This document shows, piece by piece, positions 15,584-24,300 of a stretch of DNA of 26,883 nucleotides. Position 1 is the stretch's first letter. Every line of letters starts with the position of its first letter. The DNA comes from JBMNTP01 sp050945795 (lineage in GTDB: Bacteria > Bacillota > Clostridia > Christensenellales > MGBC116941), in contig JBMNTP010000027.1 in the NCBI GenBank assembly GCA_050945795.1, positions 1-26,883 on the forward strand. Reading direction: 5' to 3'. The notes beneath the pieces are model-generated. The model saw only the letters and a list, made by a program, of their open reading frames with translations. It had not been told where the DNA came from and did no database searches. The position numbers and the translations under genes were made by a program.

Positions 15584-15931
15584 ATGGATAGGAAGGTTAG
15601 AGCAAGCTTTTTGCTATCGTTTTACGGCGGTCTGCTGTCGCAAAGGCGGCGGGAGTATATGGCGCTGCATTTTGACGAGGACATGTCGCTTGCCGAGATT
15701 GCCGAGCAGTACGGCATAAGCAGGCAGGCGGTTTTAGACGCTATAAGCAGGGGCGAAAAACAGCTTGAGCAAATGGAAAGCGCGCTTGGTATGCTGCAAA
15801 AATACATGCTTATGCTTAAAGAGATAGATGAAATAAGCCGGGAATTAGACGGCAGGGCGGCAGAGTGCGGCTGCGACTTATCGGGTATAAGCGAAAGGCT
15901 TAATCGCCTGCCCGATATACTTGGAGGATAG
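15584..15931 (+). CDS. ylxM: SRP-associated helix-turn-helix protein YlxM
   Basis: YlxM is a small helical protein that in Gram-positive bacteria is co-encoded with ffh and associates with the signal recognition particle. The 115-residue product has a sigma-70 region-4-like helix-turn-helix: LAEIAEQYGISRQAVLDAIS. A heptad-rich helical C-terminus follows. An upstream in-frame start at 15521 lies before the promoter -10 box, so it cannot be used from that transcript. The ATG at 15584 has GCGGAGGA upstream. The gene ends one base before the ffh start codon, and its last codons hold the ffh ribosome-binding site, so the two are tightly coupled. Confidence 0.93.
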   Translation: MDRKVRASFLLSFYGGLLSQRRREYMALHFDEDMSLAEIAEQYGISRQAVLDAISRGEKQLEQMESALGMLQKYMLMLKEIDEISRELDGRAAECGCDLSGISERLNRLPDILGG

Positions 15932-15932
15932 A

Positions 15933-17252
15933 ATGGCTTTTGAGGGACTGGCTGAAAAGCTTCAGGGCGTATTTAAAAAGCTGACGTCACGCGGGAAGAT
16001 AAATGAATCCGATGTAAAAGCGGCGATGCGCGAGGTGCGTATGGCGCTTTTAGAGGCGGATGTTAACTATATGGTCGTTAAGGACTTTGTAAAGAAGGTT
16101 TCCGAGCGGTGTGTAGGCAGCCAGGTTATGGAAAGCCTTACGCCGGGCCAGCAGGTTATAAAGATAGTCCGCGAGGAGATGACGGCGCTTATGGGCGGCT
16201 CATCGGCGCGTATAGAGACGGCTTCCTCGCCGCCGACAGTTATAATGATGGCGGGGCTGCAGGGCGCGGGTAAAACGACTATGTGCGGCAAAATTGGAAC
16301 GCTACTTACAAAGCAGGGCAAATCGCCTATGCTCGCGGCGTGTGACATATATCGCCCGGCGGCTATAAAGCAGTTGCAGATTGTAGGCGAAAAGACGGGG
16401 CTGCCTGTTTTTGAAAGAGGAGTTCAGGCGCCGGAAAAGACGGTTGCCCAAGCGATAGAAGAGGCGAAAAGGCTCGGCAGGGATACGCTTATAATAGATA
16501 CCGCCGGCCGGCTGCATATAGATGATGAGCTTATGGCGGAGCTTGAGCGTGTTAAAGCGGCGGCAAAGCCAAATGAGATACTGCTCGTTGTAGACGCTAT
16601 GACAGGGCAGGACGCCGTTAATGTAGCCAAAGTATTTGATGAGCGGCTCGGCATAACCGGCGTAGCGCTTACTAAGCTTGACGGCGATACAAGGGGCGGC
16701 GCGGCGCTGTCGATAAGGGCAGTTACAGGAAAGCCGATTAAGTTTTCCGGAACAGGCGAGAAGTTCGGAGAGATTGAGCTTTTTCATCCCGACCGCATGG
16801 CCGGGCGCATACTCGGCATGGGCGACGTTTTAAGCCTTATTGAAAAGGCGGAGCAGGCGTTTGATGAGAAAAAGGCGGAGGAGCTTTCTAAAAAGCTTAT
16901 GTCGCAGCGTTTTACGCTTGATGATTTTCTAGAACAGTTCCAGCAGATTAAAAAAATGGGCTCTTTAGGTGAGCTGGCGGGCATGATGCCGGGCATGGGA
17001 GCGCTTAAAGACGCAGAGATAGACGAAAGGCAGATGCTGCGCACAGAGGCGATAATTCACTCCATGACAAAAGAGGAGAGAGCTTATCCAGAGATAATAA
17101 ACGGCAGCCGTCGCAAACGTATAGCCAAGGGCAGCGGCACGCAGATACAGGATGTTAACCGCTTGCTGGGGCAATTTTCCCAGATGCAGAAAATGGTCAA
17201 ACAGCTTTCGGGCAAAAAGGGCAGGATGAAAATTCCGTTCGGGCTCAGATAA
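15933..17252 (+). CDS. ffh: Signal recognition particle protein Ffh (SRP54)
   Basis: Ffh binds signal sequences of nascent membrane and secreted proteins together with SRP RNA and delivers them to FtsY. The 439-residue product has the N domain, a G domain with GLQGAGKTT at 108-116, DIYRPAAIKQL, DTAGRLHIDDELM and TKLDGDTRGG, and a methionine-rich M domain from about residue 300 (MPGMGALKD, IINGSRRKRIAKGSG, QMQKMVKQL). A TTG at 15921 is in frame, but it overlaps the GGAGGA ribosome-binding site; the ATG at 15933 is the start. The SRP RNA gene is not in the window. rpsP follows after 45 bases with no terminator visible. Confidence 0.98.
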   Translation: MAFEGLAEKLQGVFKKLTSRGKINESDVKAAMREVRMALLEADVNYMVVKDFVKKVSERCVGSQVMESLTPGQQVIKIVREEMTALMGGSSARIETASSPPTVIMMAGLQGAGKTTMCGKIGTLLTKQGKSPMLAACDIYRPAAIKQLQIVGEKTGLPVFERGVQAPEKTVAQAIEEAKRLGRDTLIIDTAGRLHIDDELMAELERVKAAAKPNEILLVVDAMTGQDAVNVAKVFDERLGITGVALTKLDGDTRGGAALSIRAVTGKPIKFSGTGEKFGEIELFHPDRMAGRILGMGDVLSLIEKAEQAFDEKKAEELSKKLMSQRFTLDDFLEQFQQIKKMGSLGELAGMMPGMGALKDAEIDERQMLRTEAIIHSMTKEERAYPEIINGSRRKRIAKGSGTQIQDVNRLLGQFSQMQKMVKQLSGKKGRMKIPFGLR

Positions 17253-17297
17253 GCTTTTGCATATAAAATTAATTTAGATATTCAAGGAGGAAATACT

Positions 17298-17540
17298 ATG
17301 GCGGTAAAGATAAGACTTAAGAGGATGGGAGCTAAAAAAGCACCTTTTTACAGAGTGGTTGTGGCCGACTCAAGGGCGCCGCGCGATGGAAGGTTTATAG
17401 AGGAGATTGGCTATTACAACCCTCTTACCGATCCGGCCGAGATAAAGATTGATGCTGAGAAGGCGGCGGCATGGATAAAGAACGGAGCGCAGCCGTCCGA
17501 TACAGTTCGCGCGTTGCTTAAGAAAAGCGGAGTGGAATAA
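17298..17540 (+). CDS. rpsP: Small ribosomal subunit protein bS16
   Basis: bS16 is an assembly protein of the 30S subunit. The 80-residue basic product starts with AVKIRLKRMGAKKAPFYRVVVADSRAPRDGRFIE, the S16 signature, and has normal length. The start follows AAGGAGG. It heads the conserved rpsP-khpA-rimM-trmD segment. Four of its six isoleucines use ATA and none use ATC, which is unusual for a highly expressed gene. Confidence 0.98.
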   Translation: MAVKIRLKRMGAKKAPFYRVVVADSRAPRDGRFIEEIGYYNPLTDPAEIKIDAEKAAAWIKNGAQPSDTVRALLKKSGVE

Positions 17541-17561
17541 GCTGCTTGGGAGGGCAAGGAA

Positions 17562-17789
17562 ATGGTTGAACTTGTCAGATATATAGTATCCGAGCTGGTC
17601 GATGAACCGGACAAAATAAACATAAAGACAATCGAAAAAGAAAACTCTGTAATTATAGAGCTTAGCGTTGCGCCGGAAGATATGGGCAAGGTTATAGGCA
17701 AGCAGGGCAGAATAGCAAAGGCAATACGCTCGGTTGTTAAGGCGGCGTCGTCTAAGGAAAAGAAAAAGTATATATTGGAGATAATTTAA
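17562..17789 (+). CDS. khpA: KH-domain RNA-binding protein KhpA (YlqC)
   Basis: The 75-residue product is a single KH domain with the RNA-binding loop GKVIGKQGR (a GxxG motif). KhpA works with KhpB in Gram-positive bacteria as an RNA chaperone that influences cell length and division in streptococci. It lies between rpsP and rimM as in other Firmicutes. Nine of its twelve isoleucine codons are ATA. The rimM start codon comes one base after its stop codon. Confidence 0.95.
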   Translation: MVELVRYIVSELVDEPDKINIKTIEKENSVIIELSVAPEDMGKVIGKQGRIAKAIRSVVKAASSKEKKKYILEII

Positions 17790-17790
17790 G

Positions 17791-18288
17791 GTGACGCTGG
17801 TTATTGGCACTGTGCTAAAGCCGCAGGGCTTAAAAGGCGAAATAAAGGTTATGCCGCATACCGACGACGTGGCGAGGTTTATGCTGCTAAAGAGCGTTAT
17901 AATAGACGGCGAGCAAATAAAGGTATCTGCTGTGGATGTGCGCGGCGGATTGGCTTATATTATGCTCGAAGGCATAGAAAGTCGGGAGGACGCCGAGCGT
18001 CTTCGTGGCAAGCTTTTAAGTGTTGACAGGAAAGACGCTATAAAGCCGCCACCGGGATTTTACTTTATAGCCGATCTAATTGGCTGCGAAGTGTTTGCAG
18101 ATGGCGAGAGGCTGGGCGTGCTAAAAGAAATATACCAAAACGGAGCGGCGGACGTATATGAGGTTCGCGGCGAAAAGAACCTTATGTTTCCAGCGCTTAA
18201 GACAGTGCTAAAAAGCGTAGATATCGAGGCCAAACGCATAGAGCTTTACGCGGAGCGGCTTGCGGAGGTGGCGGTATATGAAGATTAG
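17791..18288 (+). CDS. rimM: 16S rRNA processing protein RimM
   Basis: RimM helps mature the 3' domain of 16S rRNA and binds S19 in the assembling 30S subunit. The 165-residue product has the N-terminal RimM domain (IGTVLKPQGLKGEIKVMPHTDD) and a C-terminal PRC-barrel domain (GFYFIADLIGCEVFADGERLGVL, then FPALKTVLKSVDIEAKRIEL). The start codon is GTG, one base after khpA, with GGAG about ten bases upstream inside khpA. It overlaps trmD by 11 bases. ylqD, found before rimM in Bacillus, is absent. Confidence 0.95.
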   Translation: MTLVIGTVLKPQGLKGEIKVMPHTDDVARFMLLKSVIIDGEQIKVSAVDVRGGLAYIMLEGIESREDAERLRGKLLSVDRKDAIKPPPGFYFIADLIGCEVFADGERLGVLKEIYQNGAADVYEVRGEKNLMFPALKTVLKSVDIEAKRIELYAERLAEVAVYED

Positions 18289-18967
18289 CGTTCTTACGCT
18301 TTTCCCTGATATGTTCTGCGCTCTAAACGCCGGAGTTGTCGGCAGGGCTATGGAAGCCGGCATAATTGACTTTAGCGCGCACAACATACGCGACTTTTCG
18401 ACCGACAAGCACCGCCGCGCCGACGATTATCCGTTTGGCGGGGGAGCCGGCATGGTTATGACGGCGCAGCCGATATTCGACTGCATGGAGCATGTAGCGG
18501 CGGGTCATGGCGAGGGATGCCGGCGAATATATATGTCACCAAAAGGCAAAAAGCTGAACGATAAAATGGCGCGGGAACTGGCGGGGCAAGATTTAATAAT
18601 ACTGTGCGGACATTATGAGGGAGTTGACCAAAGGGTTATAGACTGCCTTATAGATGAGGAAATAAGCATAGGCGATTATGTATTAACCGGCGGAGAGCTG
18701 GCGGCGATGGTGCTTATAGACAGCGTTTCAAGGTTGGTGCCGGGGGTTCTTGGCAGTAATGAGTCGAGCTGTGACGAGTCGTTTGCGGATAATATGCTTG
18801 AATACCCGCATTACACGAGGCCGGCGGATTTTAGAGGCATGAAGGTTCCGGAGGTGCTTTTGGGCGGAAATCACGCTTTGATAGAAAAATGGCGTGAGGA
18901 GCAGTCGCTTAAGCTGACGGAAATGAGAAGGCCGGATCTCCTTAAATGGGACAAGCAGGAAAAATAA
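18278..18967 (+). CDS. trmD: tRNA (guanine37-N1)-methyltransferase TrmD
   Basis: TrmD methylates G37 next to the anticodon of several tRNAs and so prevents +1 frameshifting. The 229-residue product is a SPOUT methyltransferase, slightly short for the family. It begins MKISVLTLFPDMF. The trefoil-knot, SAM-binding segments are visible: PFGGGAGMVMTAQPIF, LCGHYEGVDQRV and EISIGDYVLTGGELAAM. A longer reading from 18260 exists, but the ATG at 18278 follows GCGGAGGTGG and begins the family N-terminus. The start lies inside the last codons of rimM, so translation is coupled. Confidence 0.97.
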   Translation: MKISVLTLFPDMFCALNAGVVGRAMEAGIIDFSAHNIRDFSTDKHRRADDYPFGGGAGMVMTAQPIFDCMEHVAAGHGEGCRRIYMSPKGKKLNDKMARELAGQDLIILCGHYEGVDQRVIDCLIDEEISIGDYVLTGGELAAMVLIDSVSRLVPGVLGSNESSCDESFADNMLEYPHYTRPADFRGMKVPEVLLGGNHALIEKWREEQSLKLTEMRRPDLLKWDKQEK

Positions 18968-18989
18968 GCCGGAAGCGGCTAATAAGCAG

Positions 18990-19018
18990 TTGCATTGGCA
19001 CAATGTGTTTGATATAAT
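18990..19018 (+). promoter_or_regulatory. rplS promoter with extended -10
   Basis: TTGCAT (18990-18995) and TATAAT (19013-19018) are 17 bases apart. TGA at 19010-19012 just before the -10 adds an extended element. The start near 19025 gives a leader of about 70 bases to rplS. Confidence 0.8.
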
Positions 19019-19022
19019 ATTT

Positions 19023-19090
19023 TTCGTATGTTACGGACGGTCCTCTTGGCACTATAGGTTGCCTACGAACGTCTATGAGGGAGGAGGCAT
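19023..19090 (+). promoter_or_regulatory. Candidate L19 leader (autoregulatory mRNA structure)
   Basis: TTCGTA (19023-19028) pairs with TACGAA (19064-19069), and directly inside it GGCA (19048-19051) pairs with TGCC (19060-19063). TCCTC at 19041-19045 is complementary to the GAGGA of the ribosome-binding site, so it could mask it. An L19 leader family upstream of rplS is known in Firmicutes. The position and compact fold fit, but I cannot confirm membership from sequence alone. Confidence 0.5.
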
Positions 19091-19094
19091 AAGC

Positions 19095-19436
19095 ATGGCA
19101 GATTTAATCAGGCTGATAGAAGATGAACAGCTCCGCACCGATTTACCCAAGATATCCATTGGCGACACTGTTAAAGTGGCGGTCAAGGTTGTTGAGGGGG
19201 TTCGCGAAAGGCTTCAGATGTTCGAGGGAACCGTTATAGCAAAGCGCAACGGCGGCGCCCGCGAGACATTTACAGTAAGACGTATGTCGTACGGGGTTGG
19301 AGTGGAAAGAACTTTCCCGCTTCATTCGCCCAAGATTGACAGCGTTACAATTGTAAGGCGCGGAAAAGTGCGCCGGGCAAAGCTGTACTATCTAAGAGAC
19401 AGGGTAGGAAAAGCGGCAAAGGTAAAAGCGAAATAA
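19095..19436 (+). CDS. rplS: Large ribosomal subunit protein bL19
   Basis: bL19 sits at the interface of the 50S and 30S subunits. The 113-residue product has the L19 core, including ISIGDTVKVAVKVVEG, ERLQMFEGTVIAKR, TFTVRRMSYGVGVERTFPLHSPKID and RRAKLYYLRDR. An upstream in-frame ATG at 18990 lies within the promoter, so it is not the start. The ATG at 19095 has the strong site GGGAGGAGG. The gene has its own promoter and a hairpin after it, so it can be controlled apart from trmD and rbgA. Confidence 0.98.
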   Translation: MADLIRLIEDEQLRTDLPKISIGDTVKVAVKVVEGVRERLQMFEGTVIAKRNGGARETFTVRRMSYGVGVERTFPLHSPKIDSVTIVRRGKVRRAKLYYLRDRVGKAAKVKAK

Positions 19437-19442
19437 CAAAAT

Positions 19443-19475
19443 GCAATGAGGGACGTTTCGTTCCTTATTGTTTTA
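19443..19475 (+). terminator. Attenuator-like hairpin between rplS and rbgA
   Basis: A 12-pair stem with a few G-T pairs joins 19443-19454 to 19460-19471 around a GTTTC loop. A short T-rich tract follows, then the rbgA ribosome-binding site. It probably terminates part of the rplS transcripts. Confidence 0.5.
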
Positions 19476-19487
19476 TACGGAGATAAT

Positions 19488-20342
19488 ATGAGAATCAACT
19501 GGTATCCGGGACATATGGCCAAGGCCAGGCGCATGATGGAGGACAGTCTTAAGCTGGTTGACGCCGTTATAGAAATTGTCGACGCCAGGATACCCGCCGC
19601 CGGCAGGAATCCTGACTTTGACACGCTGTTCTCCCGCAAAAAAAGAATTATAATACTAAATAAAAGCGATTTAGCTATAAAAGAAGCTACAAAGGCATGG
19701 ATAAAGTATTATACAGACAAGGGATGGCACGCCATGCATTACGATGCAACGCGAAAGGGCGGCAAGGGCGCCGTAGCTTCTCTTATACAGCAGGCGGTTT
19801 CGGAGCTTTTAGAAAAGGCGGCGGCAAAGGGCATGAAAAAAACTATACGCTGTCTTGTCGCCGGCATACCCAATTCCGGCAAATCGACTTTTATAAATTC
19901 GATGTCGGCGCAGGCTCGGGCAAGGACGGGGGATACGCCGGGCGTGACTCGGGGCAAGCAGTGGGTTTCAATAAGTCCATACCTTGAGCTTTTAGATACG
20001 CCGGGAGTATTATGGCCTAAGCTTGAAAATCAGAGCCATGCCGCACATCTCGCTTATGTTGGCTCTATAAACGATGATATAATGGATGTTGAGGAGCTGG
20101 CGGCTATGCTTTTAAGCGAACTTATAAGCATAGTGCCTGATGCCGTTATGGAGCGGTACGGCGTTGATAAAGATACGCCTATGGAAATAATGCTTGATGA
20201 GGCTTGCAAAAGGAGAGGATTTCTCTTAAGCGGCGGCAGACTTGATACCGCAAGGGCGGCGGGCATTATACTTGATGAATTCAGGGCGGGCAGGCTTGGC
20301 CGTGTTACACTTGAAAGACCCGAAGAAGGCGGAGGCTTATAA
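19488..20342 (+). CDS. rbgA: Ribosome biogenesis GTPase RbgA (YlqF)
   Basis: RbgA is a GTPase needed late in 50S subunit assembly. The 284-residue product is a circularly permuted GTPase: the G4 motif NKSD (58-61) comes before G1 GIPNSGKST (126-134) and G3 DTPG (170-173). The N-terminal INWYPGHMAKARR is the family signature, and the C-terminal helical RNA-binding domain starts near 190. A reading from 19446 overlaps the hairpin after rplS; the ATG at 19488 has GGAG upstream and begins the signature. The rplS-rbgA-rnhB order is conserved in Firmicutes. Confidence 0.97.
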   Translation: MRINWYPGHMAKARRMMEDSLKLVDAVIEIVDARIPAAGRNPDFDTLFSRKKRIIILNKSDLAIKEATKAWIKYYTDKGWHAMHYDATRKGGKGAVASLIQQAVSELLEKAAAKGMKKTIRCLVAGIPNSGKSTFINSMSAQARARTGDTPGVTRGKQWVSISPYLELLDTPGVLWPKLENQSHAAHLAYVGSINDDIMDVEELAAMLLSELISIVPDAVMERYGVDKDTPMEIMLDEACKRRGFLLSGGRLDTARAAGIILDEFRAGRLGRVTLERPEEGGGL

Positions 20343-20344
20343 AA

Positions 20345-20974
20345 ATGGCTTTATCGGAGCGCGAGGCGGCCCGGCTGCATGTCATGACGGAAAAGGAAAG
20401 GCAGCTTTATGCGGGCGGAGTTAAGCTTATAGGCGGCGCGGACGAGGCGGGCAGAGGCCCGCTGGCGGGGCCGGTAGTTGCTGCCTGCGTTGTTATGCCC
20501 AAGGACGGCTTGATAGCGGGCGTAAACGACAGCAAAAAGATATCGGAAGGAAAGCGCGGAAGGCTTTATGAAGAGATATCAAAAGAGTGCCTCGGGTTTG
20601 GAATAGGCATAGTAGGGCCTGATGAGATTGATGATATAAATATATTGAACGCGACGAGAAAGGCATTTAAAATGGCGGGGGAAGCTCTGTCACTAAAGCC
20701 GGAGCATATGCTTTGCGATGCCATAAGCGGCGTTGATTTTGGCTGTCCGTCGTCTTACATAGTGCGCGGCGATACGCTAAGCTATTCCATAGCCGCAGCT
20801 TCTATAATCGCTAAGGTAACAAGGGACAGGATTATGATCGAGTACGACGAGATTTATCCGCAATACGGTTTCGCACGGCATAAGGGTTACGGCACAAAAC
20901 AGCATACCGACGCGCTGAAAATTTTTGGCCCCTGCCCCATACACCGCCGCACGTTCATATCGAGGTTTGTATAA
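20345..20974 (+). CDS. rnhB: Ribonuclease HII
   Basis: RNase HII cuts RNA in RNA-DNA hybrids and removes single ribonucleotides from DNA. The 209-residue product carries the catalytic Asp33 and Glu34 in GADEAGRGPLAGPVVAA, Asp125 in LCDAI, and Asp161 in the TRDRIM segment. The YPQYGFARHKGYGTKQH motif near the C-terminus is typical of type 2 enzymes. The start follows GGAGG inside the end of rbgA. The stop codon overlaps the start of yraN by one base. Confidence 0.97.
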   Translation: MALSEREAARLHVMTEKERQLYAGGVKLIGGADEAGRGPLAGPVVAACVVMPKDGLIAGVNDSKKISEGKRGRLYEEISKECLGFGIGIVGPDEIDDINILNATRKAFKMAGEALSLKPEHMLCDAISGVDFGCPSSYIVRGDTLSYSIAAASIIAKVTRDRIMIEYDEIYPQYGFARHKGYGTKQHTDALKIFGPCPIHRRTFISRFV

Positions 20975-21333
20975 TGAGTGTGGATAAGGGCAGAATGTTC
21001 GAAGCGGAGGCGGCTCGATATATAGAGCGAATAGGTTATAATATACTTGAAAGAAATTTTCGCAGCAGACGCGGCGAAATTGACATAATAGCAGCCGACG
21101 GTGAAACGTTGGTATTTGTCGAGGTGAAGGGCAGGGCGGCCGATTCTTTGGCGTCTCCGGGTGAGTATGTGGATGCTAGAAAGCAATCAAGGCTGGCGCA
21201 CGCCGCTTTAACTTATATAAACGGAAGGAACCTTCCGGCGCGATTTGACGTCATTGAAATAGCCGGGGAAAATCTAAATCATATAAAGAACGCTTTCTTT
21301 ATGCCGGAAAATATCGATACATTCGGATGGTGA
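20974..21333 (+). CDS. yraN: YraN family (UPF0102) nuclease-like protein
   Basis: The 119-residue product belongs to the YraN/UPF0102 family, which has a restriction-endonuclease-like fold and an unclear role, perhaps in DNA repair or uptake. The putative active-site residues are intact: Glu35 and Asp37 in RRGEIDII, and Glu50 and Lys52 in VFVEVKGR. The start overlaps the rnhB stop codon (TAATG), so translation is coupled. In many bacteria yraN lies beside rnhB and comM-dprA. Here the large glycosyltransferase gene separates it from comM. Confidence 0.93.
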   Translation: MSVDKGRMFEAEAARYIERIGYNILERNFRSRRGEIDIIAADGETLVFVEVKGRAADSLASPGEYVDARKQSRLAHAALTYINGRNLPARFDVIEIAGENLNHIKNAFFMPENIDTFGW

Positions 21334-21339
21334 AGCAGC

Positions 21340-24300
21340 TTGAAGAAGATAAGTATTAGAATTGTGCTGGCGCTGCTTATGTGCGGCCTATTGCTTTTGC
21401 CTGCGGGAGTTGCGTTTGCCGCCGGCCCCAGCATAGAAAACGCGGATTTTGAAACCATAAGAGGGGACGAGCCGGTAGCATGGCAGCCGGACGCCTGGCT
21501 CATGGACGACGCTACCGATTTTAGAATCGAGGACGGCGGATATAACGGCGGCAAATGCGCTGCTATAGATTCGTTTTTTGAAAACGACGCTCGTTTTATA
21601 CAAACTGTTAATGTAGAGCAAAACAGCAATTATCGCATTTCCTGCATGGTGAAAACCGAAGGCGTGGGTGAAAACAATACCGGCGCGAATATATCGGCGA
21701 TCGGCACAAACGCCATGTCTGAGCCGGTGGTAGGTGATAATGACTGGCAGGAGATATATTTCTACGGCTCAACGCTGTCGGGTCAAACCGAAATAACAAT
21801 AGCGCTGCGCCTTGGCGGGTACGGGCGGCTTAACTACGGCCTCGCCCGCTTTGACGATGTAAAAATACAAAAGGTAAGCGCGGTGCCGAATAGCGAATCG
21901 GTTCAAAGCCTTGAAGAGGCTAAAGGTTCAACACAAAGCGGCCGCGCAGACGGCGGATCGGTTATATTCTTAACCACCGCCATTTTTCTGTGCCTGGCTT
22001 TTATGATGCTTAGAAAGCTGTCAAGAAGAGACGCTTTGGCGCCGGAGCAGTATGACGCCGGTTATGCGGCGGTGGGCATAGGCATAATCGCCTTCGCTAT
22101 TCGGCTGTTGATGGCGGTGTCTATAGACGGTTTTCCTAACGACATGGCTTGCTGGAAAAGTTGGGTGGCGGGCATGGCGGAATTTGGGCCGGGCGGGTTT
22201 TACACCTCGACGACTTTTTGCGATTATCCGCCGGGATATATGTATGTACTGTGGGGCGTTGGAGGGATGCAAAATCTTTTCGCTCTGACGCATGATTCTA
22301 TATTCATGGAGCTTCTTGTAAAGCTGCCCGGCATTATTGCCGATATGGTTACGGCTTACATGGTGTTCAGGCTGGCTAAAAAGAACATGCCTAACTATTT
22401 TGCTCTGGCGCTTATGGCTCTTGTGGCGCTAAATCCCGCTTACTTCTTCCTGTCAGCCGGATGGGGGCAGATAGACTCCATACTCGCGATGCTTATACTA
22501 GCCTGCTTCTGGCTATATAAAGAAAAGAAAAGATTATTATCCTTTCTTGTATACGCTCTGGCGCTGCTTGTAAAGACGCAGGCGCTTATGTTTGGCCCTG
22601 TGCTGCTTATTGCCGTTATACGCGATATTTATTTAAGCGAAAATAAAAAGCCGGTTATAAAAGAGATGCTGCTTGGCATAGTGGCGGCGGTGGCCTTGTT
22701 TATAGCGCTGGAGCTGCCATTTATGGGAGATCAGGGCTTTTTATGGATACTCGACAAGTATTTTGGCACCATGGGCAGCTATCCATACGCTTCGGTAAAC
22801 GCATTCAATCTTTTCTCAATGCTCGGGCAGAACTGGGTTGACCAAAGCTCGCGCGTTTTAGGTTTGCCGTTTAATGTTTACGGCATGGCGTTTATCGTGG
22901 CGGTAATAGCGTTTGTGGCGCTGATTTACTTTAAGGATGGTCGGCAAAAAGACGGGCAAAAGGTCGGACAAAAAAGCATATTCCTTTGCGCCGCCGTTCT
23001 TATATTCGGCATATACATGCTCGCCCACACAATGCATGAGCGTTACTGCTTCCCGGCGATACTGCTGCTTATAGCCGCTTATATAGAACTAAAAGACAAG
23101 CGGCTGCTGTATATGGCGATATGCCTTAGCGCTACATTCTTCGCCGGCACCGCCATACTGCTTGAAAGGCAGTATCTTATGGGCTTTGACCCATGGCTTA
23201 TTGTGCTGTCGGCGGCGAATATGGGCATACTTGTTTGGATGTCGGTAACGGCGTATGACATAATGGTAAAAGGCAACATCTGCCTTATTGACGAGCCGGA
23301 GGAAGGCGAAAAGGAGCGAGAGTTTCATTCGGACGGACTAAGGGAGTCTATAATCGGCCGGTATGCGCCGGATGAAGGGGCAAGGCTTACCCGCAAGGAT
23401 TATATTATACTAGCCATAATAACCGTTATATACGCAGCGGCGGCTTTTATAAACCTCGGCACAACGAAAACGCCGCAAACGCTTTATGAATCGTTTGAGC
23501 AGGGCGATGTGGCGATAATTGACCTTGGTGAAAGCCGCGAGATAGGCTCTATATTATTCTATCCCGGCATAACCGACAAGAGCTTTTCAGCTTATATCTC
23601 ACAAGACGGCGAGCAGTGGAGCGATTATGCCGAATATAAAATAGAGTATACGGACATGTATCGCTGGAAAGAGACGGGACTGCCGTCAGAGGCCAGATAT
23701 GTAAAGATAAGCATGGACGAAGAAGGCGTAAGGCTTAATGAGATTGTGTTAGCCGATGCCGACAGGCGAGAAATAGGCATACCTGAAGGCGGAATAATAC
23801 TGTTAGATGAAACGGCGGCTTCTTTGTTCGACGAGCGCGGCATACTGCCCGAAACGCCGTCGTATTACAACGGCATGTATTTCGATGAGCTGTATCACGC
23901 GCGTACGGCGTTTGAGCATATTAACGGCTTAAAGCCGTATGAAAACACTCATCCGCCGCTTGGCAAGGTGTTTATAGCCGGCGGCGTGCTATTGTTTGGC
24001 ATGAATCCTCTAGGCTGGAGAATAGTAGGCGCTTTGTTTGGCGTGCTTATGGTGCCGGCGATGTATTGGCTCGGGCGCAGGCTGTTTAAGTCGACGTTTG
24101 CGGCGTCGGCTGTTTGCCTTATATTCACCTTCGACCTTATGCATTTCGCGCAGACAAGGATAGCGACAATTGACTCGTATCCCGTGTTCTTTATAATGCT
24201 TATGTACTACTTTATGTACAAGTATACTCGCATGAGCTTTTACAGGCAGCCGCTGAAGCAAACGCTGCGCCCGCTTGCCATGAGCGGCATTATGTTTGGG

